Source: JBIOHJ01 sp044448905
Lineage (GTDB): Bacteria > Bacteroidota > Bacteroidia > AKYH767-A > OLB10
NCBI GenBank assembly: GCA_044448905.1
Contig: JBIOHJ010000079.1
Location: forward strand, 1-15,892
Direction: 5' to 3'
DNA: 15,892 nucleotides
In this document: positions 1 to 7,266 of the stretch, piece by piece
Layout of the letters: each line of letters starts with the position of its first letter
Numbering within the stretch: position 1 is the first letter of the stretch
Position numbers and translations under genes: made by a program
Notes under the pieces: generated by a model
Told to the model about the DNA's origin: nothing
The model's input: the letters and a program-made list of their open reading frames with translations, nothing else
Database searches by the model: none

Positions 1-1785
1 ACCTCTGCCTACTCTTCCACGTAACTGGTGCAACTGCGATAATCCAAAACGTTCGGCACTTTCAATCACCATTACGCTGGCATTAGGAACATCAACACCC
101 ACTTCAATAACCGTTGTGGCAACCATAATGTTTGTTTTTCCTTCAACAAAATTTTTCATTTCAAAATCTTTATCCTTTGTTTTCATACGCCCGTGTACAA
201 TGCTTACTTTGTATTGCGGTAACGGAAACTCACGGCTGATGACTTCAAATCCTTCCATTAGATTATTGTAATCGAGCTTTTCGGATTCTTCAATCAGCGG
301 ATACACAACATAGATTTGCCTGCCTAGTTTTATTTGCTCTTTCAGAAATCCAAACAAACGCAATCTTTTCGATTCAAAAAAATGAACAGTTTTTATATGT
401 TTTCTTCCGGGAGGCATTTCATCAATTACCGAAACATCCAGATCACCATAAAGAGTCATGGCAAGAGTTCGGGGAATGGGAGTGGCGGTCATAACCATCA
501 CATGCGCGAGCTGTTCGTAACGGGAATATAAATTTGAACGCTGCTCCACCCCAAATCTATGTTGCTCATCAATAACAGCAAGCCCTAAATTTTTAAACTT
601 TACATCCTCTTCAATTAATGCATGGGTACCGATAAGAAAATTCAGAATTCCGTTTTCCAAATCATTAAGAATTTTTTTTCGCTCCGAATTTTTTGTTGTA
701 CCTGTAAGCAAGGCAGCTTTTATCTTCATTTCACCCAAAAAGTTTTTTATGGTTTCGAAATGCTGCTTTGCTAAAATTTCTGTAGGCGCCATCAGGCATG
801 CCTGGCAACCGTTGTCAATCGCAAGCAGCATGCTCATCAGGGCAACCAATGTTTTTCCGCTGCCTACATCACCCTGCAACAGGCGGTTCATTTGTTTTCC
901 CGAACCTAAATCGTTACGGATTTCCTTTAAAACTTTTTTTTGCGCATTGGTTAAAGAAAAAGGCAGCCGGTGATGAAAAAAATAATTGAAATGTTCGCCT
1001 ACTTTCGAAAAATTTTTTCCAACGTATTTTTCCTGCCGTACTAATTTCAGCTTTAATAATTTCAATTGTATGTAAAACAGTTCTTCAAACTTCAGCCTGA
1101 ATTGTGCTTTTTGCAGCTGGTTTACATCAGCAGGAAAATGAATTGACAAAAATGATTCGCGAAGCGATGTAAGTTTCAGCTCTGAAATCAGTCCAGGTGG
1201 AATGGTTTCTTTTATTGGCTGGTTAAGCAATTTCTCTGCGAGGGTACGCTGAAGCCTTAAAATAGCTTTGCTGTCAAATCCTTTTACTTTGCTCTTTTCG
1301 GTAGTGTTATAAAAAGGTTGCAGGTTTTTGTTGGTTATTTCTGTTGCATTATTTATCGGTTCAATTTCGGGATGTACTATGTTTAATTTTCCTTTATAGG
1401 AACTCGGCTTGCCGAAAACAATATACTCTTGCCCAGCTTTTAAAATTTCGCGCATCCATTTTATTCCCTGGAACCAGATCAATTCAATACTACCGGTTTC
1501 ATCTTTAAACCTGGCAACCAAACGAACGGCCCTGTTTGCGCCAACCGAATTGACCGAAACGATTTTTCCTTTCAGCTGAATATATGGCATTGTATCGTTC
1601 ACTTCATTTATCCCGTAAATGCGGGTGCGGTCAATGTATCGGAAAGGGTAATGGCGGATGAGGTCATAAAAAGTAAAGATTCCTAATTCCTCCTTAAGAA
1701 TTTCTGCTCGTTGAGGGCCTACCCCTTTCAGAAATTCAACTGCGGTCTCAAAAAAATTTTCGCTTCGCACTTTGGCAGCAATCAT
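1..1785 (-). CDS. recG: ATP-dependent DNA helicase RecG, C-terminus beyond the window
   Basis: RecG remodels stalled replication forks and branched DNA in the cytoplasm, driving fork regression and Holliday junction migration with ATP. I translated the minus strand from the ATG at 1785-1783 and obtained 595 codons open to the left edge. An N-terminal wedge/OB region precedes a superfamily 2 helicase core. Walker A reads GDVGSGKT at about residues 305-312, followed by APTEIL. The Walker B box is DEQH (about 406-409), continuing RFGVEQR. TATPIPRTLA and the RecG-typical HQLRGRVGRG are also present, the latter at the very edge. Family members have roughly 690-700 residues, so about 100 are missing, including the end of the second helicase lobe. 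The start is followed at once by the family-typical opening in which an early VGP motif lies near residue 24. Identification is secure. Confidence 0.97.
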   Translation of the reverse strand, partial: MIAAKVRSENFFETAVEFLKGVGPQRAEILKEELGIFTFYDLIRHYPFRYIDRTRIYGINEVNDTMPYIQLKGKIVSVNSVGANRAVRLVARFKDETGSIELIWFQGIKWMREILKAGQEYIVFGKPSSYKGKLNIVHPEIEPINNATEITNKNLQPFYNTTEKSKVKGFDSKAILRLQRTLAEKLLNQPIKETIPPGLISELKLTSLRESFLSIHFPADVNQLQKAQFRLKFEELFYIQLKLLKLKLVRQEKYVGKNFSKVGEHFNYFFHHRLPFSLTNAQKKVLKEIRNDLGSGKQMNRLLQGDVGSGKTLVALMSMLLAIDNGCQACLMAPTEILAKQHFETIKNFLGEMKIKAALLTGTTKNSERKKILNDLENGILNFLIGTHALIEEDVKFKNLGLAVIDEQHRFGVEQRSNLYSRYEQLAHVMVMTATPIPRTLAMTLYGDLDVSVIDEMPPGRKHIKTVHFFESKRLRLFGFLKEQIKLGRQIYVVYPLIEESEKLDYNNLMEGFEVISREFPLPQYKVSIVHGRMKTKDKDFEMKNFVEGKTNIMVATTVIEVGVDVPNASVMVIESAERFGLSQLHQLRGRVGRG

Positions 1786-1843
1786 GAAACAAATTTAAGT
1801 GAAATTGATTTTACAAAAAGAAAAGATGAATATAAAAGCATCT

Positions 1844-1880
1844 GTAAAACAAAAGCCCTCCCGATTTATCGGGAGGGCTT
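1844..1880 (-). terminator. Rho-independent terminator downstream of the cold-shock gene
   Basis: A perfect inverted repeat pairs 1853-1865 (AAGCCCTCCCGAT) with 1868-1880 (ATCGGGAGGGCTT), giving a GC-rich stem with a tiny loop. Read leftward, the stem is followed by TTTTGTTTT. It lies about 57 bases past the stop codon of the cold-shock gene and before the start of recG, so it should end the cold-shock transcript and insulate recG. Confidence 0.85.
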
Positions 1881-1910
1881 GGTAAACTTTAATCAAATTC
1901 GTAATTCAGT

Positions 1911-1928
1911 ATCAGTCAGCTGACTGAT
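1911..1928. repeat. Perfect 18-bp palindrome after the cold-shock stop codon
   Basis: The bases ATCAGTCAGCTGACTGAT read the same on both strands without mismatch. The site lies 8 bases beyond the cold-shock stop codon and about 30 bases before the terminator hairpin, so in the leftward mRNA it lies in the 3' untranslated region. It could be a protein-binding dyad or an extra RNA hairpin; the sequence does not tell which. Confidence 0.6.
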
Positions 1929-1936
1929 TATGTTAA

Positions 1937-2131
1937 TTACTGCATTCTCTTAACGTTTACTGCGTTGAGACCTTTTTTACCTTCGGTCACTTCGTAGCTT
2001 ACAGTATCATTTTCTTTCACCTTGTCAACCAGTCCGGTGTGGTGAACGAAAATTTCCTGGCTTGAATCGTCTTCGGTTATAAATCCATAACCTTTTGATT
2101 CGTTAAAAAACTTTACTTTTCCTGTTTTCAT
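1937..2131 (-). CDS. CspA-family cold-shock protein
   Basis: This 64-residue protein is a single cold-shock (OB-fold) domain that binds single-stranded RNA and DNA and melts mRNA structure, acting in the cytoplasm. RNP1 is visible as KGYGFI (residues 13-18) and RNP2 as IFVHH (27-31), with the stacking aromatics F8, F17 and F28. The length is about the usual 65-70. The ATG lies about 24 bases downstream of the start point expected from its promoter, and a terminator follows the gene, so it is a monocistronic unit. The E/K-rich C-terminal part (VTEGKKGLNAVNVKR) is typical of Bacteroidota members. Whether it is cold-induced cannot be read from the sequence, since many Csp paralogues are constitutive. 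Confidence 0.95.
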   Translation of the reverse strand: MKTGKVKFFNESKGYGFITEDDSSQEIFVHHTGLVDKVKENDTVSYEVTEGKKGLNAVNVKRMQ

Positions 2132-2162
2132 TTGTAAGAATTAAATTTGTTAAACATGGCGG

Positions 2163-2193
2163 CAAAGGTAAAATAATTTATTTGCCGTGCAAG
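2163..2193 (-). promoter_or_regulatory. Bacteroidota-type promoter of the cold-shock gene
   Basis: On the minus strand a TTG (2192-2190, in context CCTTGC) is followed after 19 bases by TACCTTTG (2170-2163), a full match to the Bacteroidota -7 pattern TAnnTTTG at standard spacing. The predicted start point is near 2155, leaving a leader of about 24 bases before the ATG. Confidence 0.65.
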
Positions 2194-2274
2194 GGGGGAA
2201 ATTTAATATTTAGCCTGTGGTTTACAGTCTGTAGTTTGCGGTCAAAGTCTTATAAATCAGGTATAATATTGCAA

Positions 2275-3912
2275 ATGATTACTCTTTCAGGAAATATTGT
2301 TGACGTGGTAAATCGCAAAATTTGCGGGGGTGAATTGCTTGTTGATCCCGACAAATCGGGAGGTAAAATAATCCGTATCACTTTTAACAACAAAAACTAT
2401 TCAACTTTTATCATGCCCGGTTTTGTGGATGCGCATATTCATATTGAAAGCTCGATGCTTACACCGTACGAATTTGCACGCATAGCACTAACGCACGGAA
2501 CAGTTGCAACGGTAAGCGACCCGCACGAAATTGCTAATGTGTGCGGATTAAACGGAGTGTATTACATGCTCGAAAATGCGAAAGATGCGAAATTGAAATT
2601 TCATTTTGGCGCACCGTCATGCGTTCCGGCAACATCGTTTGAAACTGCCGGTGCTGTTTTAAATTCGGATGACGTTGAAGAATTATTAAAAAGAAAAGAC
2701 ATTTGGTATTTGTCCGAAATGATGAATTATCCCGGTGTTTTGCATGGCGATGCTGAAGTAATGAAAAAAATTGCTCTCGCAAAAAAATATAATAAGCCTG
2801 TTGATGGTCATGCACCCGGCTTGCGTGGCGCTGATGCAAAAAAATATATCGAAGCGGGTATTACCACCGACCATGAATGTTTTACAAAAGAAGAGGCGCT
2901 TGATAAATTAAAACACGGGATGAAAATTATTATCCGTGAAGGTTCGGCTGCAAAAAATTTTGAAGCATTACACGACCTGATAACAGAATTTCCGGAACTG
3001 TGCATGCTGTGCAGCGATGACAAGCATCCCGATGATTTATTATTAGGCCACATTAACCAGCTCGCAGCACGAGCCGTTGCCAAAGGGCATGATGTGATGA
3101 CTGTGCTGCAATGCGCCTGTGTGAACCCGGTAAAGCATTACGGTTTACCAGTTGGCTTGTTGCAGGAAAACGATCCGGCTGATTTTATTGTGGTAGATGA
3201 TTTGAAAAATTTCAATGTGCTGCAGACCTATATTAATGGAGAGTTGGTTGCTGAAAAGGGTCGATCAATTTTACTGAAGAAAACCCACCCGTTAATAAAT
3301 AATTTTTCTGCATCAAAAAAATCTGAAAACGATTTTGAAATAAAAGCCACAGATTTACAGATTAAAGTGATTGAAGCTTTGGACGGGCAACTGATTACAA
3401 AAGAGATAAAGTCAAAAGTCAAAAGTCAGAATGGGTTGCTCGAATCTGATATTGAAAACGATATTTTAAAGATTACTGTGGTGAACCGTTATTCAAATAA
3501 AAAGCCTGCTGTTGCTTTTATAAAAAACTTCGGATTAAAATCGGGAGCCATTGCTTCAACCGTAGCTCACGATTCGCACAATATTATTGCTGTGGGAACT
3601 ACTGATGCCGAAATATGCAAAGCCGTTAACCTGCTTATTGAAAATAAAGGAGGGTTAAGTTGCGTTGATGGAAATGAAACTTCAGTTATTGCATTGCCCA
3701 TTGCCGGATTGATGAGCGATAAATCGTGCGAGGAAATTGGTAAAGCCTATTCTGCAATTGACAAAAAAGTAAAACAGCTTGGCTGCAAACTCCGCTCGCC
3801 ATATATGACGTTATCGTTTATGGCATTGCTTGTTATCCCAAACCTTAAGCTGAGTGACAAAGGTTTGTTTGACGGAAAGGAATTTAAGTTTACTGATTTA
3901 TTTACTCAGTGA
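2275..3912 (+). CDS. ade: Adenine deaminase
   Basis: The enzyme hydrolyses adenine to hypoxanthine and ammonia (EC 3.5.4.2) in purine salvage, in the cytoplasm. It is an amidohydrolase-fold protein with a binuclear metal site. Visible motifs are PGFVDAHIHIESSM (H54 and H56 as first metal ligands), SDPHEIANV, VDGHAPGLRG, TTDHECFTKEE and CSDDKHPDDLL, all typical of the AdeC/Ade family. The C-terminal half contains AVAFIKNFGLKSGAIASTVAHDSHN, quoted here as two joined motifs, KNFGLKSGAIAS and TVAHDSHN. The frame is open from 2182, but the ATG at 2275 starts the family-typical MITLSGNIVDVV, gives 545 residues (usual 540-590), and excludes the odd 31-residue extension, so I chose it. A TATAAT-like box lies at 2262-2267, too close to the ATG to be placed with confidence. 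The stop codon is 15 bases from the end of the convergent porW-like gene. Confidence 0.95.
   Translation: MITLSGNIVDVVNRKICGGELLVDPDKSGGKIIRITFNNKNYSTFIMPGFVDAHIHIESSMLTPYEFARIALTHGTVATVSDPHEIANVCGLNGVYYMLENAKDAKLKFHFGAPSCVPATSFETAGAVLNSDDVEELLKRKDIWYLSEMMNYPGVLHGDAEVMKKIALAKKYNKPVDGHAPGLRGADAKKYIEAGITTDHECFTKEEALDKLKHGMKIIIREGSAAKNFEALHDLITEFPELCMLCSDDKHPDDLLLGHINQLAARAVAKGHDVMTVLQCACVNPVKHYGLPVGLLQENDPADFIVVDDLKNFNVLQTYINGELVAEKGRSILLKKTHPLINNFSASKKSENDFEIKATDLQIKVIEALDGQLITKEIKSKVKSQNGLLESDIENDILKITVVNRYSNKKPAVAFIKNFGLKSGAIASTVAHDSHNIIAVGTTDAEICKAVNLLIENKGGLSCVDGNETSVIALPIAGLMSDKSCEEIGKAYSAIDKKVKQLGCKLRSPYMTLSFMALLVIPNLKLSDKGLFDGKEFKFTDLFTQ
3408..3427 (+). repeat. Heptanucleotide AAAAGTC tandem repeat inside ade
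   Basis: Nearly three copies of AAAAGTC run in tandem within the ade reading frame, encoding a short K/S/V stretch around residues 378-384 between the catalytic and C-terminal parts. The unit is not a multiple of three, so gain or loss of one copy would shift the frame. Confidence 0.55.
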
Positions 3913-3927
3913 AACAAATAAAAAAAC

Positions 3928-6630
3928 TTACTGCTCCAGATAATTCAGTTTAAAAAACGCATTGTACCCATCGGTATCTTTGGTTTGCATTAAAAACAGC
4001 ATATTGTTTGGGGTAATTAAAAAAATCTGTACAGTATTGATGTCAATGCTGTCAAATACATCAGGGCTTTCGATAATGCCGGTCATGTAATTGTTTGCTG
4101 CCTCGGCATTGGCAAACGAGCGCACCATGATAAACTGCTTTGCAGTTCCGATGTATGCATCGGTTATCTGTAGTTCGGATGTGCTGTAAAATTTGGTGTT
4201 ATAATCCGACATTTTAACTTTTAAATCATTCACCGAAATGCTTCCCTGTGGAAATGCGACAATAAAGTAATGCACCGTATCGGCATTTAAGACATACGGT
4301 ACTGCCGGAACATTAGTACCCGGTTTGGGTATTTCGTTTTCCTTTTTAGCGGAATCAGGCATCGGCATTCCGCTTTCAGGAATTCCTTTGGCAATAAGGT
4401 CTAAAATTTCCTGCGCCCGCACGCTTACCGAATCCTGCGGAAATTTCATCACAACTGTTTTGAGCGAGGCTTCAAACTCGGGTATTGTCCGCGCTTTTCC
4501 AACAGCAAGCGCTTTTAAAAATTCAAACTTGGGAGTTAATTTATTAGGAGGAAATAACGAATCGGCTTGCGACTTGCGCTTTATTACATCTTCGTATTGA
4601 CCGTTCAGGTAGGCGCGGTATGTATTCTCATAAAACACCTGCAGGATGGCTGTTTTTTTCTGGTTCTCCTGAAAATAATTAGGGTTGAGGATGATTTTAC
4701 TATACTCGCTGTCGGGATATTTGGTAAGTAAAATGTCTTTGTACACATCGGCTTTTGCCGTATCCTTCAAAGCCAGATAATTCCGGTAGAGGTTAAAATA
4801 AACAGGAAGCAGGTATTTGTTATCAGGAAATCGCCTGAGCATTTCCAAAAAATTATCAACCGATGCCAGGTAGTTGCGCAGCTGTTCCTTATAAATAAGT
4901 CCGGCATTATAATAGGCATCAATAATTTTAGCGGTGGCTGCATTTTTTTGTTCATCATTTCCGGGAATTGATGCGAGATAAGCATCTCTTCGCTTTTCAT
5001 TATCTAATGCACGGATAGAATCGCGCTGTAATGCAGCGAGCATATCGGTGCTGTCTTCGGCAGCCTCCTCTTCGGGCTGCTGTTCCATTATGGCAAGCTC
5101 TTTTTCACTTCTGCGCCAGTTGTCTTCTAACTTGCGGTTGCCCCACTTTTTTGTAAATTCGGTTAAACCGAAACTCAGCGCGCTCGGATTATAAAAGTAC
5201 CAACCGCCACCTGATTGCTGGTTAAATGTATTTGTTTTTGGATTGTTAGGTATAAACTGTCCCTGGTTTTGCATACCTCCGTTTTCCTGCTGCTCTTCGA
5301 GTACCTTTTGTTCTTCCTCTTCTTTTTTTATCCGTTCCTGCTCTTCAATTTCGGCAGCTATAATTTTGTTTACTGCAGCCTGTTGTTCTGAAATGCTGAG
5401 ATTCGATAACACAAGCATGCTGTCCTGTTCGGCAATTATATTTAAATATTTTACAAGCCTTGTTAGGCTGCTTTTTTTACTGAAGCACAAATCATAATCG
5501 GGATGGTCGGGTGAAAGGAATGCAACCGTGCTGTCGTAGTAAACCTGCGCCTCCCGGTAATCGGGCCTGCGGAAAAATATTTCAGCCAGTTCAAGGTACG
5601 ATAACGCTTTCTGGTTGGTATTTGTGGTGCTTGACTTAACAGAAAGATTCAGGTAATTGATGGCTTCATCTTCTTTATTTTCTTTCAGCGCAATGGTGGC
5701 AAGCGCATAGTAAATGCGGTCGAGGAAGTCTTGGTTTTTTTCATCCTTAATCATTTTATGGAGCTGCTTTTTAATGTCCTCAACTCCTAAAGCAACATCC
5801 GAGCAACGAGCGCGGTTAATGCGTGCATTAAACTCCATGTCGTACGGAGCATTGTGTTTTATTACACGGTCGTAAATAGCAAACGCATCATGGAACTTTT
5901 CGGTTTTCTGGTAAAGCTGCCCGAGAATAAACATGTACCGTATGCGGTCGTATTTTTTCTTTGTAGAAGCAATGGCGTTTTTCAATTCTTCGGCAGCCCG
6001 CTCATAATTTTCTTTCTGGATATAAAAATTTGCAGAGATTGCATAATACTCGCCCCTGAGTTTTTTCCACGGGAACTCTTTATCGTTTTTCAAAAAGTCG
6101 AGCAGGTATTCGGCATCGGGAGTTTTTCCTAATTCGAGATAACATTGCGTGAGCCATAGCAGTCCATCAAAACGGATGGGGCTTTTATTGTACGATGAAG
6201 CCACAAACTGAAAAGTTTCAACGGCAGCCCAGTAATCGTGTTTTAAGAATTGCGCTTTGCCAATTATGAGGTAACTTTCTTCGACCCATCGGTTTTTTTC
6301 ATGACCATCAAATACCATGCTATGACGCTGCACAACGATAGATGTTTTCTTGATGGCTTCGTCCATGTCGGGAAAAATGGCTTTGGCTTTTTCTTCGGTT
6401 GCATACCTGAAAATTTTAAGCAGCCTGTCGTACTGGTCGGTGTGTGATTCAGCTAATGTTTTTGTTCCTGCCTTCACCAATTCACGTGCATTGAAATAAC
6501 CATTATCGCGCGCAGTAAGCTTATGGTAATTACGGCTTACCACAGTATTTTTCTGGCGCGAGCAGCCTGTAAAAATTAACAGGATGATGAAGGGGAAAAC
6601 TAAATGTAATATGCGGAGCTTGGCAGTCAA
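3928..6630 (-). CDS. porW: Type IX secretion system TPR lipoprotein, PorW/SprE family
   Basis: PorW (SprE in gliding flavobacteria) is a periplasm-facing outer-membrane lipoprotein needed for type IX secretion; it links the PorK/PorN ring with the translocon. The 900-residue product opens with a basic n-region, a hydrophobic stretch and the lipobox IFTGC (Cys at about 23), then the family-like NYHKLTARDNGYFNA. Tetratricopeptide-type helical pairs fill about 85-400, an E/K/Q-rich coiled segment spans 425-450, and a family signature (YFYNPSALSFG then KKWGNRKLEDNWRRSEK) lies at about 475-515. More TPR-like repeats follow to about 770, then a C-terminal domain from 784 (VHYFIVAFP). The start codon is TTG: no in-frame ATG precedes the lipobox and a stop lies five codons upstream. 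The four-helix-bundle element separates it from its probable promoter. Family assignment rests on recalled motifs. Confidence 0.85.
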   Translation of the reverse strand: MTAKLRILHLVFPFIILLIFTGCSRQKNTVVSRNYHKLTARDNGYFNARELVKAGTKTLAESHTDQYDRLLKIFRYATEEKAKAIFPDMDEAIKKTSIVVQRHSMVFDGHEKNRWVEESYLIIGKAQFLKHDYWAAVETFQFVASSYNKSPIRFDGLLWLTQCYLELGKTPDAEYLLDFLKNDKEFPWKKLRGEYYAISANFYIQKENYERAAEELKNAIASTKKKYDRIRYMFILGQLYQKTEKFHDAFAIYDRVIKHNAPYDMEFNARINRARCSDVALGVEDIKKQLHKMIKDEKNQDFLDRIYYALATIALKENKEDEAINYLNLSVKSSTTNTNQKALSYLELAEIFFRRPDYREAQVYYDSTVAFLSPDHPDYDLCFSKKSSLTRLVKYLNIIAEQDSMLVLSNLSISEQQAAVNKIIAAEIEEQERIKKEEEEQKVLEEQQENGGMQNQGQFIPNNPKTNTFNQQSGGGWYFYNPSALSFGLTEFTKKWGNRKLEDNWRRSEKELAIMEQQPEEEAAEDSTDMLAALQRDSIRALDNEKRRDAYLASIPGNDEQKNAATAKIIDAYYNAGLIYKEQLRNYLASVDNFLEMLRRFPDNKYLLPVYFNLYRNYLALKDTAKADVYKDILLTKYPDSEYSKIILNPNYFQENQKKTAILQVFYENTYRAYLNGQYEDVIKRKSQADSLFPPNKLTPKFEFLKALAVGKARTIPEFEASLKTVVMKFPQDSVSVRAQEILDLIAKGIPESGMPMPDSAKKENEIPKPGTNVPAVPYVLNADTVHYFIVAFPQGSISVNDLKVKMSDYNTKFYSTSELQITDAYIGTAKQFIMVRSFANAEAANNYMTGIIESPDVFDSIDINTVQIFLITPNNMLFLMQTKDTDGYNAFFKLNYLEQ

Positions 6631-6655
6631 GGCTTTTTGGGGTTATGCATTTTAA

Positions 6656-6682
6656 AATTTCTAATTATTCTAATTTCTAATT
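6656..6682. repeat. Left arm of the 27-bp inverted repeat
   Basis: AT-only apart from three C residues; begins AATTTCTAATTATTC. It is the exact reverse complement of 7107-7133 and lies 26 bases upstream of the TTG start of the porW-like gene. Confidence 0.85.
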
Positions 6683-6724
6683 GACCTAAATAAATACCAA
6701 GGCCGAAATTTCCACGCAATTTAA

Positions 6725-7090
6725 TTAATCCTTAAGTTTTTTGAAAATTGCATTGAAAATAAGGTTCAACTCTTTTGCTTCAATCCATAATATTCTTGCT
6801 TCCACTTTTAATTCAGGAACTGCGCCCACAACCATTCTTATAAAATGTTTCGATTCTCTTGATTCCTTTTTACATATTCCGATTTTATTTCTGAAATCCG
6901 CTTTGCTTACCGCGTCATCCGCTTCACAATAATTTGCACCTACACTTGTTCCTGCTTTTACAAGTTGGTTAACCAGCGGATCATTTATCGGGCTTCTTCG
7001 TACCTTCTTACAAAACAATATTATGGCTTCACCAAATTTAGCTGTTCTCTCTTCAAGGTCATATTTTCGGTTTTTATTTTCATTGGTCAT
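6725..7090 (-). CDS. Four-helix-bundle protein of the 23S rRNA intervening-sequence (S23/IVP) family
   Basis: The 121-residue product matches the small four-helix-bundle family (TIGR02436-like) found first in 23S rRNA intervening sequences and now often as orphan genes in Bacteroidota. Visible signatures are the opening KYDLEERTAKFGEA, then NQLVKAGTSVGANYCEADDA and the S/D-rich KADFRNKIGICKKES. The rest is helical, ending ELNLIFNAIFKKLKD. Length is normal for the family (115-125). The family shares its fold with Avd of diversity-generating retroelements, but no reverse transcriptase or variable repeat is present here. The molecular role is unknown; basic residues make nucleic-acid binding plausible. 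The ATG lies just inside the right inverted repeat, and the gene is codirectional with the porW-like gene 94 bases downstream, so the two may share a transcript. Confidence 0.9.
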   Translation of the reverse strand: MTNENKNRKYDLEERTAKFGEAIILFCKKVRRSPINDPLVNQLVKAGTSVGANYCEADDAVSKADFRNKIGICKKESRESKHFIRMVVGAVPELKVEARILWIEAKELNLIFNAIFKKLKD

Positions 7091-7106
7091 TTTTTAGAAA
7101 TTAGGT

Positions 7107-7133
7107 AATTAGAAATTAGAATAATTAGAAATT
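7107..7133. repeat. Right arm of the 27-bp inverted repeat
   Basis: Exact reverse complement of 6656-6682, made of ATTAGAA heptamers. It lies 16 bases upstream of the start codon of the four-helix-bundle gene, so a leftward transcript would carry both arms and could fold into a long stem enclosing the gene. Confidence 0.85.
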
Positions 7134-7229
7134 ACCAAACGACACTATTGAACAATTATTTTACATAACCTGAAATTTATCCAACAACACCAATCCAAGA
7201 TTCCTTCCGATATTTGTCAAATTCAACGG

Positions 7230-7260
7230 CAAACTTAGCTATTGTTTTTGGGATAATCAA
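7230..7260 (-). promoter_or_regulatory. Candidate leftward promoter for the four-helix-bundle gene and porW
   Basis: On the minus strand TTG (7260-7258) is followed after 20 bases by TAAGTTTG (7237-7230), an exact TAnnTTTG match. The predicted start point is near 7223. It overlaps the region just upstream of the divergent M23 peptidase gene, where a weaker rightward pair (TTTG 7213-7216 and TAGCTATT 7236-7243) may serve that gene. Confidence 0.5.
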
Positions 7261-7266
7261 TTAAGA

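Larger units (their letters stand above)
6656..7133. mobile_element. Putative 478-bp element: four-helix-bundle gene inside perfect 27-bp inverted repeats
   Basis: The bases 6656-6682 and 7107-7133 are exact reverse complements (27 of 27), built from ATTAGAA heptamers. The likeness continues inward with one indel (TTAGGTCAATT against TTAGGTAATT). The only gene inside is the 121-residue four-helix-bundle protein. This layout matches the intervening sequences found inside 23S rRNA genes of some bacteria, where the same protein family lies between stem-forming repeats, but here it sits between protein genes. No transposase or target duplication is evident, so mobility is inferred. Confidence 0.4.

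Noticed and set aside
2182..2274. Longer N-terminus for adenine deaminase from the ATG at 2182
   Set aside because: The extra 31 residues do not look like the family, and the region overlaps the cold-shock promoter on the other strand; MITLSGNIVDVV at 2275 is the natural start.
2534..3083. Overlapping minus-strand open frames inside ade
   Set aside because: They are antisense shadows of a well-conserved enzyme, with His- and Ser-rich nonsense composition.
6725..7090. Diversity-generating retroelement, because the four-helix-bundle family shares its fold with Avd
   Set aside because: No reverse transcriptase and no template/variable repeat pair is present in the window.
6656..7133. True 23S rRNA intervening sequence
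   Set aside because: The flanks are protein genes and no rRNA sequence is recognisable on either side.
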